Under the pieces are notes generated by a model. That model saw only the letters and a program-made list of their open reading frames with translations, was not told the DNA's origin and made no database searches. Positions 46,345-54,320 of a stretch of DNA of 57,831 nt are shown piece after piece (position 1 is the stretch's first letter; every line of letters starts with the position of its first letter). Source of the stretch: Xaviernesmea rhizosphaerae. Lineage in GTDB: Bacteria; Pseudomonadota; Alphaproteobacteria; Rhizobiales; Rhizobiaceae. Made by a program: the position numbers and the translations under genes. The stretch is from the NCBI RefSeq assembly GCF_001938945.1, contig NZ_MKIO01000029.1, forward strand, positions 255,428 through 313,258, read 5' to 3'.

Positions 46345-47802
46345 ATGGTGCTGCGTCATGTCTTGGGGTCGGGGCTGTTCTCCGCCCTGCTGCTCCTCTC
46401 CTCCACGGCTCTGTCGGCGGAGATCAAGCCGCCCCTGCAGATCGTGGTTTCGACCGAGCGCCAATCGCTGACCGTCTATGACGGCGACAAGGTCGTGGCG
46501 ACCTCGCGCGTGTCGACAGGCAAGCGCGGGCATGCCACGCCGACCGGCATCTTCTCCATCCTGGAAAAGCGGCGCACCCATGCGAGCAACATCTATTCCG
46601 ACGCGCCGATGCCCTTCATGCAGCGGCTCACCTGGTCGGGCATTGCGCTGCATGGCTCCAACCATGTCCCCGGCTATCCGGCCTCGCATGGCTGCGTGCG
46701 CCTGCCGGACAGCTTTGCCCGCGATCTCTTCAAGCTGACGCGCGGCGGGCTACATGTGATCATCACGCCCGACATGGCCGCGCCGGAGCGGGTGGACAGC
46801 GCAGCCCTCTTCGCGCCGCCTTCGACGCTGCTCTCGGACGTGCCGCTGCGCCCGGCCGTCCTGCAGCAGGCCGGTCAGGCAATGCAGGGGCCGAGCCTTC
46901 CGGCCGCCGATCCCGACACATCCGTCAAACTGGCGATGAACGATACGGCGCATGCGACATCCTCCGACATGTCGGCCCCTCAGCCGCTTGCCGCGATGTC
47001 CACGGCCTCCCCGCAGACCACGCCGTCATCCCCTGCCCCTGCTTCGTCCAGCGCGGCTTCGTCCGCCCCTGTCTCGCCTGATCCCATTTCGCCCAAGCCG
47101 GCTTCCTCCAGCCCTGGCCTGACGGTGCCGCCGGCCAGTCTCCAGCCTGCCGGCACGGGCTCACCGATCCCGGGGCTGACGGCGACCGCCTCGCCGATCC
47201 GCATCCTGATCACGCGGCGCGGGCAGCGCGAAACGGTCATGAGTGCACAGGAGGCGCTGAATGCGCTCGGCTATGATGCGGGCCTCGCCGACGGGCGCGT
47301 GGGCACGCAGACGCTGGCGGCCATCGCCGCCTTCCGCGCGGCCGAAAGCCTGCCCGGTCAGGACCGGCTGAGCGAGGATCTGCTGTCCGTCCTGTTTAGC
47401 AAGGCCAACCTGCCGCCCCCGCCCGAAGGCCATCTCTTGGTGCGGCGCGACTTCAAGCCCCTGCTCGAGGCCGAAATCGGCATCCGCCAGCCCGAGCAGG
47501 CGCTGGGCACGCATTTTCTGCAATATCACGCCGCCGATGCCAACGAGCCCCAGGGCGGATGGTACGGCATGAGCCTTCCCGACCGCCTGCCGGCCGCCAT
47601 GCAGAAACGGATCGGCATCACAGACCCGACACCACCCGCCACGCTGACGGCTGTGCTGGACCGACTCGATATATCCCAGGACCTGCGCAACGCCATCAAC
47701 GCGCTGATCACCGACGGCGCCTCGCTGTCGATCAGCGACCGGGCCATGAGCCTGGAAACCGGCAAGGGTACGGATTTCGTGACGCTGACGCAGCCGGGTT
47801 GA
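46345..47802 (+). CDS. L,D-transpeptidase with peptidoglycan-binding-like domain
   Basis: Exported YkuD-domain enzyme of 485 residues, expected to form 3-3 crosslinks or attach proteins to peptidoglycan. A signal peptide (MVLRHVLGSGLFSALLLLSS) precedes the catalytic domain, which ends with YPASHGCVRLPDSFA, where Cys117 is the nucleophile. A long Ser/Pro/Ala-rich linker (about 190-290) leads to a repeat resembling a peptidoglycan-binding domain, ALNALGYDAGLADGRVGTQTLAAIAAF (about 305-335). The C-terminal 130 residues are unassigned. ATG 46345 is chosen by the signal peptide; the upstream open frame is not protein-like. It is useful in Rhizobiales, whose walls are rich in L,D-crosslinks. Confidence 0.88.
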   Translation: MVLRHVLGSGLFSALLLLSSTALSAEIKPPLQIVVSTERQSLTVYDGDKVVATSRVSTGKRGHATPTGIFSILEKRRTHASNIYSDAPMPFMQRLTWSGIALHGSNHVPGYPASHGCVRLPDSFARDLFKLTRGGLHVIITPDMAAPERVDSAALFAPPSTLLSDVPLRPAVLQQAGQAMQGPSLPAADPDTSVKLAMNDTAHATSSDMSAPQPLAAMSTASPQTTPSSPAPASSSAASSAPVSPDPISPKPASSSPGLTVPPASLQPAGTGSPIPGLTATASPIRILITRRGQRETVMSAQEALNALGYDAGLADGRVGTQTLAAIAAFRAAESLPGQDRLSEDLLSVLFSKANLPPPPEGHLLVRRDFKPLLEAEIGIRQPEQALGTHFLQYHAADANEPQGGWYGMSLPDRLPAAMQKRIGITDPTPPATLTAVLDRLDISQDLRNAINALITDGASLSISDRAMSLETGKGTDFVTLTQPG

Positions 47803-47855
47803 CGGGTGCAACGGAGCGCCTTTTCCCTTTTCGTGCGCCAGGGCGCCTGCATCGA

Positions 47856-48278
47856 TCAGCACAAAGCCCAGAGATCGAGCACGTTAAGCCCGGCTGCCCG
47901 AAAAGGAGACACATCGCGCGTTGCGACCGTGAGGTTGTGGGCCGCAGCGATTGCGGCAATATATCCATCTGCCGTCGAGATTGCCTGACCCGCGCGTTTG
48001 GCCTGCGCCATCAGCTTTGCATAAGCCATCGTCGCTTGCAGATCGAAGGCAAGGACACGGCCGTCAAAGATTGGAAGAATTTCCTTCTCAAGGCCGCGGT
48101 CAAGATTGGCTCGCCGTCTCCCCTCCGGCAAAACCGCGATACCAAAGCGTAGCTTTGCGACGGTGACGGAAGAGAGGTACAGCGTTTCGATCGCCTGTGT
48201 ATTGATCCAGTCGATCACACGCTGATCCGGCGACGGCTTCCAGATCTCGGAAATGATATTTGTGTCGAGCAGGATCAT
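47856..48278 (-). CDS. PIN-domain toxin (VapC/FitB-like) with altered active site
   Basis: A 140-residue PIN-domain ribonuclease homologue of the FitB branch. Asp5 in MILLDTNIISEIWKP and the late acidic residues in STADGYIAAIAAAHNLTVATRD are present. The invariant Glu of the second motif, normally AELRFGI, is Lys42 here (VTVAKLRFGIAVLPEGRR; codon AAG). This should disrupt metal binding, so the toxin may be inactive or attenuated. Its ATG overlaps the antitoxin stop by four bases (ATGA), the usual VapBC layout. The gene is otherwise full length. Confidence 0.88.
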   Translation of the reverse strand: MILLDTNIISEIWKPSPDQRVIDWINTQAIETLYLSSVTVAKLRFGIAVLPEGRRRANLDRGLEKEILPIFDGRVLAFDLQATMAYAKLMAQAKRAGQAISTADGYIAAIAAAHNLTVATRDVSPFRAAGLNVLDLWALC

Positions 48279-48529
48279 CCGAAATCGAGAGGCTCAGCAG
48301 GCGTCTTGTCGCGAAGGCGGTTGAAGCTTTCGGCGTCCTCCTCGCTGAGGCCTGCCTCCGCTGCAATGGACGCTAGCAGCGAACCAAGCCTGACAGGAGG
48401 CGCGTGACGCACGGCCGTTTCGAGAATGGCGCGGATTTCGGCCTCGGCACTGCGGCCATGGCGCGCCGCCTGGGCCTCGATCGCTCGATGGGTCTCCTCG
48501 GAAAGATCGCGTATCGTCACCACCGGCAT
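48275..48529 (-). CDS. Ribbon-helix-helix antitoxin (VapB/FitA-like)
   Basis: An 84-residue FitA-type antitoxin. The N-terminal MPVVTIRDLSEETHRAIEAQ and AARHGRSAEAEIRAIL form the DNA-binding ribbon-helix-helix (about 1-40). The C-terminal half (LLASIAAEAGLSEEDAESFNRLRDK) should wrap and inhibit the PIN toxin. The start is ATG 48529, with GGAG in the upstream sequence; the long open frame beyond runs into dnaE and is a shadow. Translation is coupled to the toxin through an ATGA overlap, and the complex probably represses its own promoter. Confidence 0.9.
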   Translation of the reverse strand: MPVVTIRDLSEETHRAIEAQAARHGRSAEAEIRAILETAVRHAPPVRLGSLLASIAAEAGLSEEDAESFNRLRDKTPAEPLDFG

Positions 48530-48586
48530 GGAAAATCTCCCGGTTCGCTTTCCCCGATGCAAATCTAGGAGGAGGCGCAGAGCAGA

Positions 48587-48635
48587 GCAAGGCCCCGCGC
48601 CTATCGTCCGCTCATGCAAGGCTCCGCGCCTATCG
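48587..48635 (+). repeat. Direct 20-bp repeat between dnaE and the antitoxin gene
   Basis: GCAAGGCCCCGCGCCTATCG (48587-48606) recurs at 48616-48635 with one mismatch, a 29-bp period. It lies between the dnaE 3' end and the toxin-antitoxin promoter. Confidence 0.75.
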
Positions 48636-48645
48636 CCTCGCTGCG

Positions 48646-51600
48646 CTACACCAGCTCCACATCCACCACGCCCGGCGCGGAGCGGAGTGCCGCGGCGATT
48701 TCCGGCGAGATGCGGTATTTCTCGCTGAGCTCCACCTCGATCTCGCGCTGCCCGTTCTCCTTGATGACGATGAAGGAGACCAGACCCTCGCCCTTGGCAT
48801 TGAGATGGCTGGCGATGGAGCGCAAGGGGCCGCTGTCGCGAACATAGACTCGCAGCGCCTTCTGCATCTGCAGCGAGCGTTCCTCCAGCGATTGCAGCGT
48901 CTGCAGCCTCAGGCCGATGCCCTCCGGCCGCTGCTCGGCCTGAACGGTCATGACCAGGGATTTGCCGGGTTCGAGCAGGTCGCGATATTGCGCCAGCATT
49001 TCCGAGAATAGCACGGCCTCGAACTGGCCGGAGGCATCGGAGAAGGAGATGATGCCCATCTTGTTGCCGGTGCGGGTCTTGCGCTCCTGCTTGGAGGTGA
49101 CCGTGCCGGCCAGCCGGCCGGCCGTGGCGCCCTTCTTCACGGAGGCTGAGAAATCGGCGAAGTTCTGCACCCGCATCTTGGCCAGGAGGTCGCGATAGGT
49201 GTCGAGCGGGTGTGCGGAGAGATAGAAGCCCAGCACCTGAAATTCGCGATGCAGCTTTTCCGAGGCGAGCCACGGCGTGAAGGTCGGCATGACGATCTTT
49301 TCCGGCCCGGTCGCTCCGCCCGCGCCGAACATATTGCCCTGGCCGGAGACCTTGTCGCTATGCGCCTTCTGGGCAAAGCCCAGAATGCGGTCGAGACCGG
49401 CCACGAGATGGGCGCGGTCGAAGCCGAAGCAGTCGAAGGCGCCAGCGCAGATCAGGCTTTCAAAGACGCGGCGGTTGAGGAGCTTGGGATCGATCCTGAG
49501 GCAGAAATCCTCGATGCTCTCGAAGGGCTTGTCGCCGCGCACGGCGACGATATGGTCCACCGCCGCCTCGCCAACGCCCTTGATGGCGGCGAGCGCATAG
49601 AAGATGCAGTTCTCGCCGGTCTCGAAGCGGCGGAACGAGGTCTGCACCGAGGGCGGCACCACCTTGATGCCGAGCCGGCCGGCATCCTGGCGGAAGTCGT
49701 TGAGCTTCTCGGTGTTGGCCATATCATAGGTCATCGACGCGGCGAGGAACTCGACCGGGTAATGCGCCTTCAGATAGGCCGTCTGGTAGGAGACGATGGC
49801 ATAGGCGGCGGCGTGGCTCTTGTTGAAGCCGTAATTGGCGAATTTGGCCAGCAGGTCGAAGATCATGTCGGCCTGGGGCTTGGACACGCCGTTCTTCACC
49901 GCGCCATCGACGAAGCGGGCGCGCTGCTGGTCCATCTCCGCCTTGATCTTCTTGCCCATGGCGCGGCGGAGCAAGTCGGCCTCGCCGAGCGAATAGCCCG
50001 AGAGCACCTGGGCGATCTGCATCACCTGTTCCTGGTAGACGATGACGCCCTGCGTTTCCTTGAGCAGGTAATCGATCGTCGGATGGATCGACTCGATCTC
50101 CTCCTCGCCATGCTTGCGGGCATTGTAGACCGGGATGTTCTCCATCGGCCCCGGGCGGTAGAGCGCCACCAGCGCGATGATGTCCTCGATGCAGTCGGGC
50201 CGCATGCCGATCAGCGCCTTGCGCATGCCGACGCTTTCCACCTGGAACACGCCGACCGTGTCGCCCTTGGACAGCATCTCATAGGTCTTCTGGTCGTCGA
50301 GCGGCAGCGCCTCGAGCTTCACCTCGATGCCGCGCCGCGACAGGAAATCCACCGCGGTCTTGAGAACGGTCAGCGTCTTCAGGCCGAGAAAGTCGAACTT
50401 CACCAGGCCCGCCTGCTCCACCCACTTCATGTTGAACTGGGTGACCGGCATGTCCGAGCGCGGATCGCGATACATCGGCACCAGCTTGGACAGGGGACGG
50501 TCGCCGATGACGATGCCGGCGGCGTGCGTCGAGGCATGGCGGTAGAGGCCTTCGATCTTCTGGGCGATGTCGAGCAGGCGCGCGACGACGGGCTCCTTCT
50601 CCGCCTCCTCCTTCAGCCGCGGCTCCTCCTCAATCGCCTTGTAGAGCGGCGTCGGATTGGCGGGGTTGTTGGGCACCAGCTTGCAGATCTTGTCGACCTG
50701 GCCATAGGACATTTCCAGGACGCGGCCGACATCGCGCAGCGCCGCGCGGGCCTGCAGCGATCCGAAGGTGATGATCTGCGCCACCTGTTCGCGGCCATAT
50801 TTGCGCTGGACGTAGCGGATCACCTCTTCGCGCCGGTCCTGGCAGAAGTCGATGTCGAAGTCGGGCATCGACACGCGCTCGGGGTTCAGGAAGCGTTCGA
50901 ACAGCAGCGAGAAGCGCAAGGGGTCGACGTCGGTGATCGTCAGCGCATAGGCGACGAGCGAGCCCGCGCCGGAACCGCGCCCCGGACCGACGGGAATATC
51001 CTGGTTCTTGGCCCATTTGATGAAGTCGGAAACGATCAGGAAGTAGCCGGGAAACTTCATGCGCTCGATCACGCCGAGCTCGAAATCCAGCCGCTCGCGA
51101 TAGTCGTCGGCGCTATAGCCCGGCGCCAGGCCCAGCGCGTCCATCCGCTGCTCGAGCCCCTCGACCGACTGGCGGCGCAGTTCGGCTGCCTCCTCGCGCT
51201 CGGCCTCCTCGCCATCGGCGCTGCCGCCGGTGAAGCGCGGCAGGATCGGCTTGCGCGTCTTCAGCGTGAAGGCGCAGCGCCGGGCAATCTCCACCGTATT
51301 GTCGACCGCCTCGGGCAGATCGGCAAACAGCGCCGCCATGTCCTTGCGGCTTTTCAGATAATGATCCGGCGTCAGGCGGAAGCGGTTGTCGTCCGAGACC
51401 ATGGCATTGTGCGCCACGGCCATCAGCGCGTCATGAGCGTCGTAATCGTCGGGCGTCGGGAAGAAGGGCTCGTTGGTGGCCACCAGCGGCAGCTCCAGCC
51501 GGTAGGCCAGATCGATCATCCGCGCCTCATGGCGCTTGTCATAGCCGCGATGGCGCTGCAGCTCGACATAGAGCCGGTCGCCGAAGAGATCGGCCAGACG

Positions 51601-52149
51601 CTGCAGACGGCGCTCGGCGAGAGGCATTGCGCCGGCGCGCACGGCCATGTCGACAGGGCCGGCCCCCGCGCCGGTCAGGGCGATCAGCCCCTCGGTGCCC
51701 GCTTCCTCCAGCCAGGAGGCACAGATGCGGATCGTGGCCGCGCCCTCGCTGCCGAGATAGGCGCGACTGATGAGATCGACCAGCCGGACATAGCCGGCAT
51801 CGGTGGCGGCCAGCAAAACCAGCGCCGGCGGCTTGGCGAGATGGGCGGCATGGCCACGCTTCTCCCCCTCGCCCTCGTCTTCCATATCCACGGCGATCTG
51901 GCAGCCGATCAGCGGCTGGATCCCGTCATCCTGGCATTTCAGCGAGAATTCGAGCGCGGCGAAAAGATTGTTGGTGTCGGTGATGGCAATGGCCGGCTGG
52001 CCGTCCGACACGGCCTTGCCGATGATCTTCTTGATCGGCAGCGCGCCTTCGAGCAGCGAATAGGCCGAGTGAACGCGCAGATGGACGAAGTGCGGACCGG
52101 CCTCGACCGCCCCATCCTGCGGCTTCGTCGTCGCCATCAAATCCGCCAT
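48646..52149 (-). CDS. dnaE: DNA polymerase III alpha subunit
   Basis: Replicative polymerase subunit of 1167 residues, the DnaE1 type. The PHP domain opens FVHLRVHSAYSLLEGALPIKK (about 20-40). The catalytic palm has GPGRGSGAGSLVAYAL and PDFDIDFCQDRREEVIRYV, with the metal-binding Asp residues. LDLIGVFQ-like fingers (DTVGVFQVES) and GLVKFDFLGLKTLTV follow; the C-terminal part holds helix-hairpin-helix and OB-fold regions (AGTVTSKQERKTRTGNKMG). The length and PHP opening fit DnaE1, not the damage-inducible DnaE2, and no imuA/imuB is nearby. AAGGAAGAG precedes the ATG. Confidence 0.97.
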   Translation of the reverse strand: MADLMATTKPQDGAVEAGPHFVHLRVHSAYSLLEGALPIKKIIGKAVSDGQPAIAITDTNNLFAALEFSLKCQDDGIQPLIGCQIAVDMEDEGEGEKRGHAAHLAKPPALVLLAATDAGYVRLVDLISRAYLGSEGAATIRICASWLEEAGTEGLIALTGAGAGPVDMAVRAGAMPLAERRLQRLADLFGDRLYVELQRHRGYDKRHEARMIDLAYRLELPLVATNEPFFPTPDDYDAHDALMAVAHNAMVSDDNRFRLTPDHYLKSRKDMAALFADLPEAVDNTVEIARRCAFTLKTRKPILPRFTGGSADGEEAEREEAAELRRQSVEGLEQRMDALGLAPGYSADDYRERLDFELGVIERMKFPGYFLIVSDFIKWAKNQDIPVGPGRGSGAGSLVAYALTITDVDPLRFSLLFERFLNPERVSMPDFDIDFCQDRREEVIRYVQRKYGREQVAQIITFGSLQARAALRDVGRVLEMSYGQVDKICKLVPNNPANPTPLYKAIEEEPRLKEEAEKEPVVARLLDIAQKIEGLYRHASTHAAGIVIGDRPLSKLVPMYRDPRSDMPVTQFNMKWVEQAGLVKFDFLGLKTLTVLKTAVDFLSRRGIEVKLEALPLDDQKTYEMLSKGDTVGVFQVESVGMRKALIGMRPDCIEDIIALVALYRPGPMENIPVYNARKHGEEEIESIHPTIDYLLKETQGVIVYQEQVMQIAQVLSGYSLGEADLLRRAMGKKIKAEMDQQRARFVDGAVKNGVSKPQADMIFDLLAKFANYGFNKSHAAAYAIVSYQTAYLKAHYPVEFLAASMTYDMANTEKLNDFRQDAGRLGIKVVPPSVQTSFRRFETGENCIFYALAAIKGVGEAAVDHIVAVRGDKPFESIEDFCLRIDPKLLNRRVFESLICAGAFDCFGFDRAHLVAGLDRILGFAQKAHSDKVSGQGNMFGAGGATGPEKIVMPTFTPWLASEKLHREFQVLGFYLSAHPLDTYRDLLAKMRVQNFADFSASVKKGATAGRLAGTVTSKQERKTRTGNKMGIISFSDASGQFEAVLFSEMLAQYRDLLEPGKSLVMTVQAEQRPEGIGLRLQTLQSLEERSLQMQKALRVYVRDSGPLRSIASHLNAKGEGLVSFIVIKENGQREIEVELSEKYRISPEIAAALRSAPGVVDVELV

Positions 52150-52796
52150 GTTCGCTCTTCCTTATGCTCATGCCCGCGCCACCGGACGGCTCGTCCTTGC
52201 CGGCTCGTCCATGGCTCCACAGAGATGGGTCCATAGACATGAGCCGACAGACCGCCGCAGGCGGATGACCGGCCTCGCGGCCGGCGTCGCAGGCAGCACC
52301 GGTCCTCAACGGACGATCAGCATCACAGGCAACAGCCATTCCGGACGGGCGCCGGGCATCTGCCAGTCCCAGGAAGACCGCAGGCTTGCAGAAAAGACAC
52401 TGCCGCCCCGAAGTCCTGGCCGGCCCGGATCACCGCAGGCCAAGCCGCCATCATAGGAGATTCTCAGGCCGACACATCCGCCAAAGACGGACAGACCCCT
52501 GTTATCCCCAGCCCAGCACGCGAGAGCCCAGCACGCGAGCAGGCGGGAAGCGCCGCGCCGGGCTGCCGACCCCCTCCTGCCGGAAAGCTTGCCGGTCGCA
52601 GGCGTGATGCGGCCTGCGACGGGAAAAGGATCACCCGCCCGAAGACGCCAAGACCTCTAGCGCGGTCGTCGCAAGCGCGGAGCCTCACAAGACCGGGATC
52701 CCACAAGAGAAGCAGCGGCAATGTCGAGAGGCGGAGACGCTGTCTGCCGCCCTGCCCGCGGCCGGCAAACCACAGAGAGATCGACGATGTCGCCGC
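52150..52796. other. Non-coding region between dnaE and the SOS micropeptide
   Basis: This 647-bp stretch has no supported protein gene. It contains a tandem 15-bp repeat, GCCCAGCACGCGAGA, at 52511-52525 and 52526-52540 (one mismatch). A 9-bp perfect hairpin, GTCGCAGGC/GCCTGCGAC, lies at 52595-52620 about 180 bp downstream of the micropeptide; it could be part of a 3' UTR but lacks a T tract. Confidence 0.45.
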
Positions 52797-52883
52797 TTAC
52801 AGGCCGAGCACGATCAGGGAGAAGGAGATTATAAACAGCGTCACGGATGCCAAAGCGGCGAGATCGCGGAGAAAGTCAGCCAT
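52797..52883 (-). CDS. LexA-controlled 28-residue membrane micropeptide
   Basis: A 28-codon gene encodes a short polar head (MADFLRDL, with Asp3, Arg6 and Asp7) followed by one hydrophobic span of about 19 residues ending SLIVLGL. AGGGAG lies 8 nt before the ATG. The promoter is close to consensus (TTGACA, 17 bp, CATAAA) and has a perfect LexA operator in its spacer, so the gene should be silent until DNA damage. The size and layout recall Caulobacter SidA, a 29-residue SOS-induced division inhibitor, and Escherichia coli TisB, a 29-residue SOS toxin. No sequence homology to either is claimed. It lies alone between dnaE (same strand) and the chemotaxis operon. Confidence 0.75.
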   Translation of the reverse strand: MADFLRDLAALASVTLFIISFSLIVLGL

Positions 52884-52912
52884 ATTGATGCTCCCTGTGA
52901 CAATATGTTTCT

Positions 52913-52941
52913 TTTATGTTCTCTTTTTGTTCGGATGTCAA
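52913..52941 (-). promoter_or_regulatory. Promoter of the SOS micropeptide
   Basis: On the minus strand TTGACA (52941-52936) is separated by exactly 17 bp from CATAAA (52918-52913). Transcription should start near 52906, giving a leader of about 22 nt with the Shine-Dalgarno. Confidence 0.8.
52918..52932 (-). promoter_or_regulatory. LexA box (SOS operator) of the micropeptide
   Basis: GAAC-AAAAAGA-GAAC on the minus strand (GTTC-N7-GTTC on plus) is a perfect alphaproteobacterial LexA site. It overlaps the spacer and the edge of the -10 element, an ideal place for repression. Confidence 0.88.
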
Positions 52942-53610
52942 TCGGGACTTTCCGAAGCCTTGCTCAGGATAAATCTCTTTTTAGTTGTGTTTTTGTGCAG
53001 AGGATGCCGTATCCCTTGGCGTGCCAAGGGCGGGCGCGGTTTCCATCAGCACCAGGACTGTCCCGACCTTAACAGGTATTAACCGTGTTATTCCAAAAAA
53101 CAGCAATATTGCCTGATTAACTTTCACATTAAAAAAATTTCAAAACGCCCATCCTCTACAATTTCTGAGATGAACCAGGCGTCTGTTAGCTGGACGTTAA
53201 GGTCTCAAATCCAGAATTGAATGCGAAGACTTCGAGAGTGGCGTGACTTGATTGAAAGATCGGCCGCCCGATTGCCCACATGATAGGGGCGATTCAGATA
53301 ATCCGGTCTTCCTGCGAAGGGGGCTTCGGGCATGTCGTGTCGGAAAACGACACTCGAGTCCCGATCGCGCAGTTGTTTTCTTCAACATGTTACGTGCTCA
53401 GGCGTCGTCATTCCCTTTGCCTTTCGGCGGGAGCTGGCGCGCACGCGGCGATCACGGCGGCACTGTCCGGTTTGCGGACGGGCAGCCGGCGGCATGCTCA
53501 TCACTCTCGAGCAGGCCGGGGGAATGTGGTGCGCGGACGGCTTGTCCGCTGCGCATGTTGCCCATAGCCGCCGTGCTGCCTGGGACAGGATGGACACAGG
53601 AACGTTTGCG
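52942..53610. promoter_or_regulatory. AT-rich upstream region of the chemotaxis-like operon
   Basis: This 669-bp region contains no supported gene. Three TTAA pairs lie close together: TTAA-N6-TTAACC (53069-53084), TTAA-N8-TTAA (53117-53132) and TTAG-N7-TTAA (53186-53200). The last is one base from the CtrA consensus. A perfect GCAATATTGC palindrome lies at 53103-53112. The segment 53060-53170 is strikingly AT-rich in this GC-rich window. CtrA or another cell-cycle regulator is the suggested input. Confidence 0.45.
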
Positions 53611-53955
53611 ATGACCGTACAAGCTGCCCAACCGGATGCCGGCAGCGCCACAAAGCTGGCGCTCCCTGCATCGATGTCGATTCGCGAAGCCGTAAACACG
53701 CGCGAGCTGATCCTGGCTGCGCTGCAGGAATCCGGCGCGATCCTGCTCGATCTGCCGGAAGATGCGCAAGTCGATCTCAGTTTCATCCAGATCATCGAGG
53801 CATCGCGGCGCCACGCTTTGTCGCAAGGCGGCAGCGTTGCCCTTGCCCAGCCGGCGCGCGGCTCCCTCCTCTCAACACTCGAACGTGCGGGCCTTCTGAC
53901 CGAGATGGCCGCGGAAGATCAGCTTTTCTGGCTCCACAGAAAGGAAGCAGCATGA
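53611..53955 (+). CDS. STAS-domain protein of the chemotaxis-like operon
   Basis: A 114-residue single STAS domain, probably an anti-sigma-antagonist-like or scaffold protein for the signalling complex. Landmarks are LALPASMSIREAVNTRELIL, GAILLDLPEDAQVDLSFIQIIEAS (the region that usually carries the phospho-accepting Ser/Thr after Asp, here DLSFIQ) and LLSTLERAGLL. ATG 53611 has AGGA upstream; ATG 53590 is possible. Its stop overlaps the cheY start (ATGA at 53952-53955), so it is the first gene of a coupled STAS-cheY-cheA-cheW unit. Confidence 0.85.
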   Translation: MTVQAAQPDAGSATKLALPASMSIREAVNTRELILAALQESGAILLDLPEDAQVDLSFIQIIEASRRHALSQGGSVALAQPARGSLLSTLERAGLLTEMAAEDQLFWLHRKEAA

Positions 53956-54320
53956 GCGCTCACATTTTGACGGTGGATGATTCCGCCAGCATCCGCATGA
54001 CCACCAAGATCGCCCTGACCGGCGCGGGCTATCAGGTCACCGAAGCCGTGGACGGCCTCGACGGTCTCAACAAGGCCAAGGCCGGCCGCTTCGACCTGAT
54101 CGTCACCGATCTGAACATGCCGAACATGAACGGCCTGTCGATGATCGAGGCGCTACGCAAGTCTGCCGCCCATATGGGCGTGCCGATCATCTTCCTGACG
54201 ACGGAGTCGGATGCCGAGATGAAGGCGCGCGCCAAGGCCGCCGGTGCGACCGGCTGGATCACCAAGCCCTTCGACGCCGAGCAGCTGGTCAAGATCGCAC
54301 GAAAGGTTCTTGGCAAATGA
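53952..54320 (+). CDS. cheY: CheY-type response regulator
   Basis: Single receiver domain of 122 residues. It has Asp9-Asp10 in ILTVDDSASIRM, phospho-acceptor Asp53 in IVTDLNMPNMNGLSMIEALR, the switch Thr in IIFLTTESDAEMK and Lys in ITKPFDAEQLV, all standard for CheY. No output domain is attached. It overlaps both neighbours by four bases (STAS gene upstream, cheA downstream), so the protein is probably made in proportion to CheA. Confidence 0.95.
   Translation: MSAHILTVDDSASIRMTTKIALTGAGYQVTEAVDGLDGLNKAKAGRFDLIVTDLNMPNMNGLSMIEALRKSAAHMGVPIIFLTTESDAEMKARAKAAGATGWITKPFDAEQLVKIARKVLGK

Noticed and set aside
49210..52236. 1008-codon plus-strand open frame opposite dnaE
   Set aside because: It lies wholly antisense to a clear DnaE, and its composition (His/Arg/Leu-rich, no domains) is the shadow expected from high-GC codon usage.
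52885..53082. 65-codon plus-strand ORF overlapping the LexA box
   Set aside because: No Shine-Dalgarno, sequence not protein-like after the first 20 codons, and it runs through promoter elements.
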